From Streptosporangium minutum (GTDB lineage: Bacteria; Actinomycetota; Actinomycetes; Streptosporangiales; Streptosporangiaceae): 50,858 bases of DNA. Both the position numbers and the translations under genes were made by a program. Below, piece after piece: positions 1-7,308 of the stretch. Position 1 is the stretch's first letter, and the number at the start of each line of letters is the position of its first letter. The notes beneath the pieces were generated by a model. That model saw only the letters and a program-made list of their open reading frames with translations, did no database searches and had not been told where the DNA came from. The stretch covers positions 1 to 50,858 of the forward strand of contig NZ_NGFP01000013.1 in assembly GCF_002149035.1 (NCBI RefSeq), written 5' to 3'.

Positions 1-55
1 GCTCTCCCCGGAGGCCGGAGAAGTCACGCACGCCAAGATCATGACTGCACGTGCG

Positions 56-89
56 AGGGCCCGCACCGCCGGACGGCGGTGCGGGCCCT
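56..89 (-). terminator. hairpin terminator after DUF4287 gene
   Basis: A perfect 15-bp stem (56-70 with 75-89, 4-nt loop) lies 15 bases past the stop codon of the minus-strand DUF4287 gene. No U-tract follows, so this is the I-shaped hairpin type often seen in actinobacteria. Its role is inferred from position and stem strength. Confidence 0.6.
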
Positions 90-104
90 GCGAAGATGGA
101 CGGC

Positions 105-332
105 TTACAGGTAGCGACTACGGCGGTGGCGCTCGTGCTCGTGCACGATGGCGGCCGCGTAGCCGTGGGTCAGCCCGTGCTCGTCGGCGAGCCAGTTGGC
201 CCGCTCGTCACAGCGCAGGAAAGACGGGCCGTTGTCGATGGCTTGGAACCACTCTGGGAGGGCGCGTCCCGTGATATCCGGGACCCTTGCGATCAACTTG
301 CTCTGCGTCTCCAGTGAGTGGTTCAACGACAT
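105..332 (-). CDS. DUF4287 domain small protein
   Basis: A 75-aa soluble protein. The C-terminal half has the pattern expected of DUF4287 proteins: a tryptophan-containing helix (NWLADEHGL), then GYAAAIVHEHERHR, resembling the family's W-L-x-x-x-x-GL-x-x-G-x-A-x-A-I-V-H signature. The family has no established biochemical function. I start at the ATG at 332 because GGAGG sits 5 nt upstream; an in-frame upstream start at 401 has no such site and adds unlikely residues. The gene stands alone and is followed by a strong hairpin. The family call rests on pattern memory rather than a search. Confidence 0.7.
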   Translation of the reverse strand: MSLNHSLETQSKLIARVPDITGRALPEWFQAIDNGPSFLRCDERANWLADEHGLTHGYAAAIVHEHERHRRSRYL

Positions 333-479
333 GGGCACCTCCACGGATAGGGCTCCTTTGCTCGACAGTGCATCACGAGTCCGCAGATAGCAAGCCCTCA
401 CTAGCTGGTCATCCGTGATGATGCGTCGCTCATTGGTGGCTTCTCGTTCATCGGCTTGCCCACCCCGCGCAAGAAGAAA

Positions 480-506
480 CCCCCGCCGGAGATGCTCCGG
501 CGGGGG
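480..506. terminator. bidirectional hairpin terminator
   Basis: A perfect 12-bp GC-rich stem with a 3-nt loop (480-491 / 495-506), followed by TTTT on the plus strand and by GTTTCTT on the minus strand. It lies just past the stop of the minus-strand Bax-inhibitor-like gene and probably terminates it. Confidence 0.75.
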
Positions 507-531
507 TTTTCGGTCATGCCTGATCGCTTGC

Positions 532-1317
532 CTAGTCGCTGCTGGAGAAATAGCTCAGCAGACGCAGGATTTCCAGGTAGATCCAGACCAGGGTGACCGT
601 CAGGCCGAAGGCCATCAGCCAGGAGTACTTCTCCGGGGCGCCGGCGCGCACGCCCTGCTCGACCGAGTCGAAGTCGAGCAGCAGGAAGAAGCAGCCGATC
701 AGGATCGCGGCGATGCTGAACACGTAGGCCAGCGGGCCGCCCGAGCGGATGCCGATGCCGTCCTCGATGAAGAAGGTCGCGACCCAGTTGACGAGCATGA
801 GGCCCATCAGGCCCAGACCCGCCGCCACGACGAACTTGGTGAACTTCGGGGTGACACGGATGATCCGCAGCGAGTACACGGCGAGCATGGCGGCGAAGGC
901 CAGAGCCGTGCCGACCACCGCCTGGAAGACGATGCCGTTGTACAGGTTGTTGTACATGTGGCTGATCACGCCGATGGCCACGCCGTAGGAGACGGCGTAT
1001 CCGAGGATCAGCACCGGGTTCGTGCTCTGCTTGAACGAGACAATCAGGCCGAGGACGAGACCGGCGATCACACCGACGAGCAGGGCCGCCGTGCCGAGGT
1101 TGAGCGCCCAGGCCACCGCCGCGGAGACGACCAGCGTCCCCAGCGTGATGAACCCGCGCACCACCACGTCGTCGATCGTCATGGTCCGCTGCGCGGGGGG
1201 CGCGTACGCCGGCCTGTCGTACATCCCCTGAAGCTGGTCAGGGGTGGGGGTCGGCGCTCCCCATGCCTGCTGCTGCCCGTTGGACTGCCGACTGAATACG
1301 GGGTTCTTACTCTCCAT
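532..1317 (-). CDS. Bax inhibitor-1/YccA family membrane protein
   Basis: A 261-aa integral membrane protein. A hydrophilic Gln/Pro-rich N-terminal tail of about 45 residues is followed by about seven hydrophobic segments, the architecture of the Bax inhibitor-1 (BI-1/YccA) family. Members are linked to membrane-protein quality control or ion leak; the role in actinomycetes is not established. The ATG at 1317 is preceded by GGAGG at good spacing (GTGGAGGCAGCG-ATG). A GTG four codons upstream would place this Shine-Dalgarno inside the gene, so I reject it. The gene appears monocistronic, with a terminator 25 bases downstream. Family is likely correct; function is not predicted beyond that. Confidence 0.85.
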   Translation of the reverse strand: MESKNPVFSRQSNGQQQAWGAPTPTPDQLQGMYDRPAYAPPAQRTMTIDDVVVRGFITLGTLVVSAAVAWALNLGTAALLVGVIAGLVLGLIVSFKQSTNPVLILGYAVSYGVAIGVISHMYNNLYNGIVFQAVVGTALAFAAMLAVYSLRIIRVTPKFTKFVVAAGLGLMGLMLVNWVATFFIEDGIGIRSGGPLAYVFSIAAILIGCFFLLLDFDSVEQGVRAGAPEKYSWLMAFGLTVTLVWIYLEILRLLSYFSSSD

Positions 1318-1550
1318 CGCTGCCTCCACGCTGCGACCTACGCGATCAGCGTATTAGATCGGTTGTCACACGGCCGTATCGTGTTGATATCCATGTCTGT
1401 CTCATCCATGTGGCCGTACGGCTACCGCCGAGTGATCCAACGAACGGCCTGCCCGCCAGGTTCCCGTCTCTCACAGCTATCACGGCCCGCTCACCGGGAA
1501 CCCACCGGAGAGCCGCCGGGCCACCGCCCCACCACGGTCCGGGAGACAGA

Positions 1551-1637
1551 ACGGGCCCGTGACCGCGTCACCGGTCACGGGCCGTTCATCCGCATGGGCG
1601 CGCGGTGCCCCGGGAGGGACTCGAACCCTTTTAAGAG
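1551..1637 (-). repeat. displaced tRNA 3' fragment plus terminator (attachment-site copy)
   Basis: Read on the minus strand, 1637-1606 reproduces the 3' part of the tRNA at 5500-5572, from the anticodon loop (CTTAAAA) through the T-loop (GGGTTCGAGTCCC) to an acceptor-like GGGGCA. The first half of a tRNA is missing. A 12-nt piece present in the intact copy is absent here. The similarity continues into a downstream hairpin (cccgtgaccg / cggtcacggg, 1556-1581) that has a counterpart at 5445-5477. Homology breaks exactly in the anticodon loop, a common tyrosine-recombinase crossover point. I read this as the attB-derived end of an integrated element. No gene is visible between 1330 and 1753. Confidence 0.65.
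1556..1581 (-). terminator. tRNA-fragment-associated hairpin
   Basis: A 10-bp perfect stem with a 6-nt loop follows the tRNA 3' fragment on the minus strand. It is a copy of the hairpin after the intact tRNA (5445-5477) and was probably that tRNA's terminator before the island inserted. Confidence 0.5.
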
Positions 1638-1753
1638 GCGCAGCGACTCCATCTCAACATCCCCTCTGACCTGCATCGGGATGCGATTCCTAAGGGTGGT
1701 GCCCCATTTTTGCGCCGGGATTTGACCGATCGGCGCCCTGGACGAGTTACAGA

Positions 1754-3373
1754 TCACTCCAGCGCCTGGGCTTCTCCCAATTGGCCCAGATCCCTCAGCA
1801 CGCAAGCCAGGTTGTTCCGACTGATCAACGTGGACGGGTGCTTCTCACCTAACACCCGACGACAAATCCCCAACACCGCCCGATGCTCGGCCTCAGCCTC
1901 CACCAACCGCCCCAAATCCTTCAGCACGCCGGCCAGATTGCCCCGGCTGGTCAACGTGGACGGATGCTCCTCACCGTCGCTGTCGCGGCGAGCCTGAACG
2001 GCCTGCTGGAAAGCTGCAGCGGCAAGGCCGTAACGGCCTTGCGCCTGCATCTGCAGGGCAACGGCCTCGGTGTCGGTTGTGACGGCATGACGGAGGATGA
2101 CGGGAATGACCCGGTCAGGAACATGTGCAGTCGGCCCGAGGCGTTGCTGGTGGCGGTCCACCAGATAGTCGAACACCTCCGTCCTCGCCCCGTTCTCGTC
2201 CACCGATTGCAGCAGGGCTGCGGTGGAGCGCCGCTGCCGGGTCGCCCACTGCCAGGCCTGCTCCAGTGGTTCGGGCCGTAGCCGCTGGCCGCCGTGCTCG
2301 TCGAGGTAGCCCTGGTGCAGCTCCTCCAGCAACGCCTTGGGGAGGGGGGACAGGTGGCCGGCGCGGCGGCAGTCGACCGCGGCCGCCACCAATGCCGCTC
2401 CGCGGGGGTTGCGGCCGACCGCCCAGGCATTGTCATAGGCGTCCTGCAGGTGCGGCCCGGCCGCCAGATACTCGGCGATGCCGTACTCGCCGGCGTAGTC
2501 CAGGGCATCGGCGATCCGCTCATCGGCCGCCCGGACGTGGGCGCGCTCCAGCTCCGCCGGGCTGAAGATCCGCTTCAGGCGGATCCGGTGCGCCTGCTCC
2601 AGCACGTGGGCGGCCTGATCGCCCAGTCCCCGCTGGGTGGCGTCGGAGTCGGGCGGAAGGTGGGTCAGCTGGTCTTCCTCGGCGCTGCGCAGCGTAGCCA
2701 GGATCACCTTGTGGCCCCGGCCGCCGAGGATGCGAGCGAGCTGCACCGAGGTGAGCGTCCCCGAGCGCAGGAAGTGCTCCAGGTCGTCCAGCCACAGCAC
2801 CGCCTTGCGCGCCCGGCCGATCCGCTCGATGAGGGCGGCCATCACGTCCTTGCCGGCGTTCTTGTCTCCGGGCACGAACACCTGATGGTCGGGAAGCTGG
2901 GCGCGCAGCGCCTCGAACCCCGCCCGTGTTTTGCCCGCCGTGGAGTCTCCCACCAGCAGCACGAACCCGCCCGCGGCGAGCTGCTCGCGTAGCTCGCCGT
3001 CGACATCTCGCGGCACATAGACCGGCACCCGGTTACCCGCTACCCGCCCGGGCTCCGCCCCCGTCGCCTGAGCCGGGGCACTGGGGTGGACTCCCAGCGG
3101 CAACGGATCACGCACCTGCCGCACCTTCGGCACCCGGCCCGACCTGAACGTCAGCAGACCGTCGGCGACCTTGAACCGCTGCTCGTCACGGCGTTGCCCC
3201 AGCCGCTTGAGCCGCTCCTGCCAGAACCCGGCCGCTACCAGCGCCAGTGCCGCCACCAGCGCAACTGCCCCCAGCACCCACGGATCGGTGACCTTGAACG
3301 CGGCCAGCACCGCCGGAGCGGCCGCCACCAACACCAGTCCGCCGATCACCGCAGCGATCCGGCCCCGCCCCAT
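1754..3373 (-). CDS. membrane-anchored STAND-like NTPase with C-terminal TPRs
   Basis: A 539-aa protein. Two hydrophobic segments (about residues 5-26 and 32-50) anchor the N terminus. A P-loop NTPase domain follows, with Walker A GDSTAGKT (142-149) and Walker B AVLWLDDLEH (191-200). The C-terminal ~90 residues carry two kinesin-light-chain-type TPRs with the motif HPSTLxSRxNLAxxLxDLG. Relatives usually carry many more TPRs, so this copy looks short; it ends 115 bases from the tRNA fragment. Sensor-NTPase-repeat architecture is shared by STAND signalling and anti-phage proteins, but here that role is inference from architecture and island location. Start ATG 3373 has GGAGG upstream. It is the only large gene in the island. 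Confidence 0.75.
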   Translation of the reverse strand: MGRGRIAAVIGGLVLVAAAPAVLAAFKVTDPWVLGAVALVAALALVAAGFWQERLKRLGQRRDEQRFKVADGLLTFRSGRVPKVRQVRDPLPLGVHPSAPAQATGAEPGRVAGNRVPVYVPRDVDGELREQLAAGGFVLLVGDSTAGKTRAGFEALRAQLPDHQVFVPGDKNAGKDVMAALIERIGRARKAVLWLDDLEHFLRSGTLTSVQLARILGGRGHKVILATLRSAEEDQLTHLPPDSDATQRGLGDQAAHVLEQAHRIRLKRIFSPAELERAHVRAADERIADALDYAGEYGIAEYLAAGPHLQDAYDNAWAVGRNPRGAALVAAAVDCRRAGHLSPLPKALLEELHQGYLDEHGGQRLRPEPLEQAWQWATRQRRSTAALLQSVDENGARTEVFDYLVDRHQQRLGPTAHVPDRVIPVILRHAVTTDTEAVALQMQAQGRYGLAAAAFQQAVQARRDSDGEEHPSTLTSRGNLAGVLKDLGRLVEAEAEHRAVLGICRRVLGEKHPSTLISRNNLACVLRDLGQLGEAQALE

Positions 3374-3599
3374 CCCTGCGCCTCCGGCCCATGTGATCCC
3401 GCCGTTGCCAAACCTCCGTAGATCACAGGAAAACGCACATCACCAGCAGCGTCCACCGCTTCGGCGCATCTGCCGCACCCTGGTACGGCCCCGCGCACAT
3501 CCCTCCGCTCTGATCATCTGCAGCCGGAAGAAAGGCGTTGTGCTCGGGATCTTGTGGCCGGAGCATGGTAGTGCGACTGCTCCTGTGGCGGTCACGCAA

Positions 3600-3782
3600 G
3601 TCCCTGTAGCTCAACTGGATCGAGCGGCCCAAAAACGAAGGGTGTCATGCCAGGAGGTTGCGGATGCACCGGGACCGGGCCTGTGCGGGCAACCGTACGG
3701 GTTGGGGAACCTCAGCCCCCGGCAGGGAAGCGCGTTTCCAAACCTGGCAACGTTGATACGGGTTCGAATCCCGTCAGGGACA
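3600..3782 (+). ncRNA. tRNA-like RNA with a ~130-nt insertion in place of the anticodon arm
   Basis: The ends form a tRNA body: a 7-bp acceptor stem (GTCCCTG 3600-3606 with CAGGGAC 3775-3781), discriminator A, a D-arm with GCTC/GAGC and conserved GG (3609-3625), and a perfect 5-bp T-arm with TTCGAAT loop (3758-3774). No anticodon arm with U33 can be found. Instead 3626-3757 can fold: an enclosing helix GCCAGG (3649-3654) with CCTGGC (3743-3748), and hairpins at 3666-3686, 3690-3704, 3704-3719 and 3725-3739. The layout recalls tmRNA, but the acceptor has no G3-U70 pair and no tag-reading frame is proven. Alternatives are an intron-bearing tRNA (no group I core seen) or a tRNA broken by an insertion. 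Intact base-pairing at both ends argues against decay. Confidence 0.5.
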
Positions 3783-3965
3783 CAGATGGCAGCGGCGTGA
3801 CCGACGACGAAACTGAAGATAGCGGCTTTACAGACCCGCCGCGAAACCGCTCCGACCAGCAAAAATATTCTTCCGCAAGATAGTTTCGGCAGGCATTCGG
3901 CATGATCAGGCCCGTGAGCCCCGCAGAACCACGCTTCACAAGCCCCATCCACCAGTCCGTGTTCA

Positions 3966-4190
3966 TAAGCCGGTCACTCGGGTGACCTGCTGCGTCAGGG
4001 CCGCCCACGTGTTCCCCGCAGACACGGGCGGGTGCGCTCTCCCCGGGCCTGATCCCGCCGCCCGGCGTGAACGAGGCGTTGTCGGTGTCCTTCGTCGGCC
4101 CCAGCCTGGGGTACGCCAGGATGCGATCGCTGTCGTCCACGAGGACGACGTAGACGAAGGGGCGAAGGGGTGCGAGATCGCGGAGAATGA
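3966..4190 (-). pseudogene. possible Nudix hydrolase remnant
   Basis: One minus-strand frame encodes a Nudix-like start of domain (RPFVYVVLVDDSDRILAYPR, then SFTPGGGIRPGES), the first half of a GX5EX7REUXEEXGU box. The rest of the box is missing or out of frame; another frame gives only a weak VTRVTGL. No good ribosome site is seen, and the open frame runs into the tRNA-like RNA. I treat it as decayed, with low confidence. Apart from this and the tRNA-like RNA, 3374-4328 shows no gene. Confidence 0.3.
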
Positions 4191-4328
4191 CGGCACGACC
4201 CGCCAATAGTGATATCTCAGAGCCAGCGCGAATGGCGGAAAACTGTAACCCTCCCAGCACCTTCGAGCGTCCATAGCGTCGAGAGAGTCTTGGGGGCGTT
4301 TCTTCCCGCCCATCACAGAGGAGCCATC

Positions 4329-4811
4329 ATGCAGCCGGTACGGTACCGTCCACCCCCCGCCGCCCTCGACGTTCTGCTGATGCTCTCGAATTACCTGCGC
4401 GACCTCAATACAGAGAGCACAGGTCCCTTCCTGGCCCATCACCTCAAGAACGTCGTCTCCAAGAAACCGCTCGAGAACATGGTGCGTGCGAAACTCAGGG
4501 AGATCAACACCAACGCGGGCCAGGACGACGAGCTACGGCTGACGCTCAGACTCAGCATGGCGCAAGAGATGTTGGAGCAACTGCGCACCGGAGCGCAGAC
4601 CGATCCCGGCTTCGCCGAGGTGCTCAACGAGCAGCGGGAGTACGACTTCAACGAGATTCTGCCCGGGGGGAAGAAGACACTCACCCTGGCAGGGGTGCTC
4701 GACGAACTGGGCAAGATTGACTTTTTGGGGAACGCGCCCTGCATGAACTATGTGGGTGGCCAGGTCCAGGACTACCTGGACGAGCTGTCCGGCCGCCCGC
4801 GTCGCCCGTAG
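4329..4811 (+). CDS. hypothetical protein in island
   Basis: A 160-aa soluble protein that I do not recognise. It is mostly helical in appearance, with a charged middle (VRAKLREINTNAGQDDELRL) and no membrane segment, signal peptide or obvious catalytic motif. The ATG at 4329 is preceded by GAGGAG at suitable spacing; an in-frame ATG 40 codons upstream lacks a ribosome site and adds residues unlike a protein. It is the only plus-strand gene in the tRNA-bounded island and has no partner gene. Codon use is less extreme in third-position GC than in the housekeeping genes, consistent with acquired DNA. Confidence 0.55.
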   Translation: MQPVRYRPPPAALDVLLMLSNYLRDLNTESTGPFLAHHLKNVVSKKPLENMVRAKLREINTNAGQDDELRLTLRLSMAQEMLEQLRTGAQTDPGFAEVLNEQREYDFNEILPGGKKTLTLAGVLDELGKIDFLGNAPCMNYVGGQVQDYLDELSGRPRRP

Positions 4812-5439
4812 GAACAGCCATCCGGTCGTGGCGGCCAGCCGTACGGCATGCGTGCTCAGCCCGACGTATTCCGGCAGCACCACCGCCACGACCGCGCATT
4901 CGCCGGGGGCGGACGCCCATCCACCTCAGCAGCCTGACTACCGTCCAACCCCGTGATCGTTTCCAGTCAGCTCGCCTACTCCATGAAGGCCGGCGCACCG
5001 TCAGCATGGCGGCCGGAGCACGGCCGTGCGGGAGAACAATCCCGGACCACACGCGCAGAGTGCCGTTGAGCGCAGGGCCGTGTAGTGGCGCGCCACATCG
5101 CCACTTTGGATAAAAGCCACCCGACATCACTCACGGCAGCCAAGACGCCTCAAACTCCTGGCCTTCTGATCCGTAGGGGAACCCTCACCTCGACCCCTTC
5201 ACTCCTTTGACCTGCCCGAACGCCGAGTCCGTGAGTTGACAGCATCCCCTATGGCAAGGCATTGGGAATGACCATGGCCGCAGAGACCCTCCCACAAGTC
5301 GCATAGCGGGTTCGTGCCAGCAGGGCCGGCAGCAACGCCCAGCTGAGCCGGCGCTTTTACAGAGCCCTGGCTGATATAGGGCGGCACCGGCGTTGACACC
5401 GCACACCATCGGGGACAGCCGTAGACAGCCGGAGGGCAC
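4812..5439. other. stretch without recognisable gene
   Basis: About 630 bases between the unknown 160-aa gene and the tRNA terminator. Several open frames overlap one another here but none has a ribosome site or a recognisable motif. This is where an integrase would be expected next to the tRNA junction, and none is seen. The element therefore looks defective. Confidence 0.5.
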
Positions 5440-5544
5440 AGAACGGCCCGTGACCGTGTTTCTATTGGTCACGGGCCTGATCTGGCTGATCACTATCAGT
5501 GCCCCCGGAGGGACTCGAACCCTCACTCGAACCCTTTTAAGGGG
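5440..5544 (-). repeat. tRNA-side attachment-site copy
   Basis: This segment, covering the 3' part of the tRNA from its anticodon loop and the following hairpin, is the counterpart of 1551-1637. Both share the anticodon-loop/T-arm sequence, the acceptor 3' strand and the hairpin, in the same orientation, 3.9 kb apart. Confidence 0.6.
5445..5477 (-). terminator. tRNA terminator hairpin
   Basis: A perfect 11-bp stem (5445-5455 / 5467-5477, 11-nt loop) begins 23 bases past the tRNA 3' end on the minus strand. Confidence 0.6.
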
Positions 5545-5572
5545 TTTGCCTCTGCCGTTGGGCTACGGGGAC
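5500..5572 (-). tRNA. class I tRNA with anticodon UAA, identity uncertain
   Basis: A 73-nt cloverleaf: acceptor GTCCCCG/CGGGGGC (one T-G wobble), D-arm GCC/GGC with GG in the loop, anticodon stem AACCC/GGGTT with loop CTTAAAA, variable loop CGAGT, T-arm GAGGG/CCCTC with loop TTCGAGT, discriminator A, no encoded CCA. With U33 in place the anticodon is UAA, which reads the leucine codon UUA. Bacterial tRNA-Leu is class II with a long variable arm, whereas this has five variable bases, so leucine identity is doubtful. AGGGTTCGAGT occurs twice in the gene (anticodon stem/variable loop and T-arm), suggesting an internal duplication. It could be non-functional or charged with another amino acid. 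Confidence 0.6.
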
Positions 5573-5792
5573 GCCGTAATCATACGTAACAGACCACTCA
5601 TCCGAGGAGCACAACTTCGCATCATGCGTCACACGAACATGTGACCGGCGTTGTGTCTCTAAGGCCCTTGTACGTAACCGATCCGGGCCGCCGGAGCGCG
5701 GCCGCGCGCCCCCGGACCAAGGCGCGGAACGCCGTCGCCCCGGTGCCTGCGGGCCCGGGGCGACGGTGGGAACGAGGGGTCGCGAGTGACGG

Positions 5793-6650
5793 TCAGCGGC
5801 CGCGCCCGGGGTCGTCGACGTCGCCTTCAGCCTCGAGACGCTCCTTGCGCACCTGACCCGAGACGGTCTCCTGCCCGGTGACCGTCTCCTTGGTCATCCG
5901 GACCCGTTCGACCGGCACGGTCTCGGTGTCCACCACCGGCCGTTCCTCGTGGAGGGTGACCTCGTGCTCGGCCTCGGTGATCTCCGGCCCGTCCATCGCC
6001 GCCGCCCGGTTGGCGTCGGTGATCGGCTCCCGTTCGAGACGCACCTCTTCGTGGCTGACCGGTACGGTGATCTGCTCCTCTTCGGTGACCACGTACTTGC
6101 GCAGCCGCGCCCGGCCCGTCTCCTGGGACTCGGTGTGCGCACGGAGTCTCTCCTCCGAGCGGGTCATGGCGTCGTCCTCGCGAGCCGTCGCGTCACCCGT
6201 ACGGGCCGTCATGTCGTCCTCGCGAGCCGTCGCGTCACCCCCGCTCCACTCACGGCGTTCCCGTTCCCGCCGGCCGCCCGAATGGGCCCACCCTCCTTCG
6301 CCGGGCTCGTTGGCCTGTTCCCAGGCCCCTTCCCAGGAGATCTCGTAGTAGCGGTAGAGCTCGCGCTCCTCCTCGGCGGACAGATGACCGCCGGCCTCGA
6401 CGTCGACGTTGGGAGCGTTCTTGATGCGGGCCTTGTCGTAGCCGACCTCCACATGGTCGGCGACCACATCTGCGCTCTGCACCGGCACGAAGGTCTCCTT
6501 CATGCCGAAGAGTCCGGTCTTCACGCACAGCCACTCGGGCCGGCCTGTGGCGTCGTCGAGGTAGACGTGCTTGACCTCGCCGACCTTCTCTCCTTCGACG
6601 TCGTACAGCGGGTGATCGATCACCATAGGAATCTGCTCTTGCGTGATCAT
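5793..6650 (-). CDS. PRC-barrel and DUF2382 (YsnF/AvaK-type) stress protein
   Basis: A 285-aa soluble protein. The N-terminal ~110 residues match a PRC-barrel (VIDHPLYDVEGEKVGEVKHV, then LFGMKETFVPV). The C-terminal ~110 residues are the DUF2382 domain, with the LRKYVVTEEEQITVPVSHEEV strand pattern and repeated E/V/T strands. The linker is very charged and contains a 14-residue repeat (TAREDDMTARTGDA...) encoded by a 28-nt exact DNA repeat. PRC-barrel/DUF2382 proteins are common in actinobacteria and in general-stress regulons; the molecular role is unknown. Start ATG 6650 has AAGGGA upstream. The upstream ~100 bases are unusually AT-rich for this genome and probably hold the promoter. Confidence 0.85.
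   Translation of the reverse strand: MITQEQIPMVIDHPLYDVEGEKVGEVKHVYLDDATGRPEWLCVKTGLFGMKETFVPVQSADVVADHVEVGYDKARIKNAPNVDVEAGGHLSAEEERELYRYYEISWEGAWEQANEPGEGGWAHSGGRRERERREWSGGDATAREDDMTARTGDATAREDDAMTRSEERLRAHTESQETGRARLRKYVVTEEEQITVPVSHEEVRLEREPITDANRAAAMDGPEITEAEHEVTLHEERPVVDTETVPVERVRMTKETVTGQETVSGQVRKERLEAEGDVDDPGRGR
6171..6240. repeat. 28-nt exact repeat, 42-bp period
   Basis: The same 28 bases occur at 6171-6198 and 6213-6240, inside the charged linker of the PRC-barrel/DUF2382 gene. The 42-bp period keeps the reading frame (14 codons). Confidence 0.85.
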
Positions 6651-6771
6651 GGTGTCTTTCCCTTTCTCGTCCGGTCCCCGCGTGGTCTACCACGGAACAA
6701 AAGGAGGAAAACGGACTTAAGGAACAGAACTGCTAAATAACTATAAAAACCTTAAAATGCCACAAGAGGGT

Positions 6772-7308
6772 TTATTCTCCGGTCGGCTCCGTCGCCGGTT
6801 CCGCTCTGCGGACCGCCCAGGCGCGGATGACGCGGTCCAGGAAAAGCACGCCGTCGAGATGGTCGAGCTGGTGCTGGATGCAGCGGGCCTCGAATGCGTC
6901 GGCGTCGATGGTGACGGGGGCGCCGCTGCCGGGGCGTTCGCCCCGGACGGTGATGCGGGTCGCGCGCAGGACGTCACCGGTCAGGCCGGGGACGGACAGG
7001 CAGCCCTCGCGGGCGGGTTCCCAGCGGGAGGCGGCGACCAGCCGGGGATTCGCCACGACCAGCTCCCCGGCGCAGGAACGGGCTCCGGGATGGAGGGAGA
7101 CGTCGACGGAGAGCAGCCGCCAGCCCAGGCCTATCTGGGGGGCGGCCAGGCCCGTGCAGTGCCGTGCCCGGCGCATGGTGGCGAGGAGGTCGGCCGCCGC
7201 GACGACGACCCCGGGGTCGGCGGGGTCCACGGGGAGTGCCCGGGCGCTCAGCACGGGGTGCGGGGCGGCGATCAGCTCGCGGGGGGTCCCTGACGCGGGC
7301 ACGCCCAT
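6772..7308 (-). CDS. peptide deformylase-like protein with Glu-to-Gln in HExxH
   Basis: A 178-aa protein of the peptide deformylase family, which removes the formyl group from nascent N-terminal methionine using a bound metal. Motif 1 is GLAAPQIG (53-60) and motif 2 is EGCLS (101-105), whose Cys is a metal ligand. Motif 3 reads HQLDH (146-150) where active enzymes have HExxD-H, so the catalytic glutamate is glutamine at position 147. Both metal-binding histidines remain. The protein may be inactive, slow or specialised; the genome presumably has another deformylase. Start ATG 7308 overlaps the stop of the ACT-domain gene (ATGA), implying translational coupling. I did not assign the symbol def because of the substitution. 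Confidence 0.85.
   Translation of the reverse strand: MGVPASGTPRELIAAPHPVLSARALPVDPADPGVVVAAADLLATMRRARHCTGLAAPQIGLGWRLLSVDVSLHPGARSCAGELVVANPRLVAASRWEPAREGCLSVPGLTGDVLRATRITVRGERPGSGAPVTIDADAFEARCIQHQLDHLDGVLFLDRVIRAWAVRRAEPATEPTGE

Noticed and set aside
3626-3757. Group I intron in a tRNA
   Set aside because: The segment is too short, and I cannot find the conserved P/Q/R/S core sequences or a U-G splice pair in an anticodon loop.
3600-3782. Canonical tmRNA (ssrA)
   Set aside because: The RNA is half the usual size, has no G3-U70 pair and carries no recognisable tag frame ending in the ALAA-type sequence.
4812-5440. Integrase gene next to the tRNA junction
   Set aside because: No frame there shows the R...HxxR...Y residues of tyrosine recombinases or a serine-recombinase motif.
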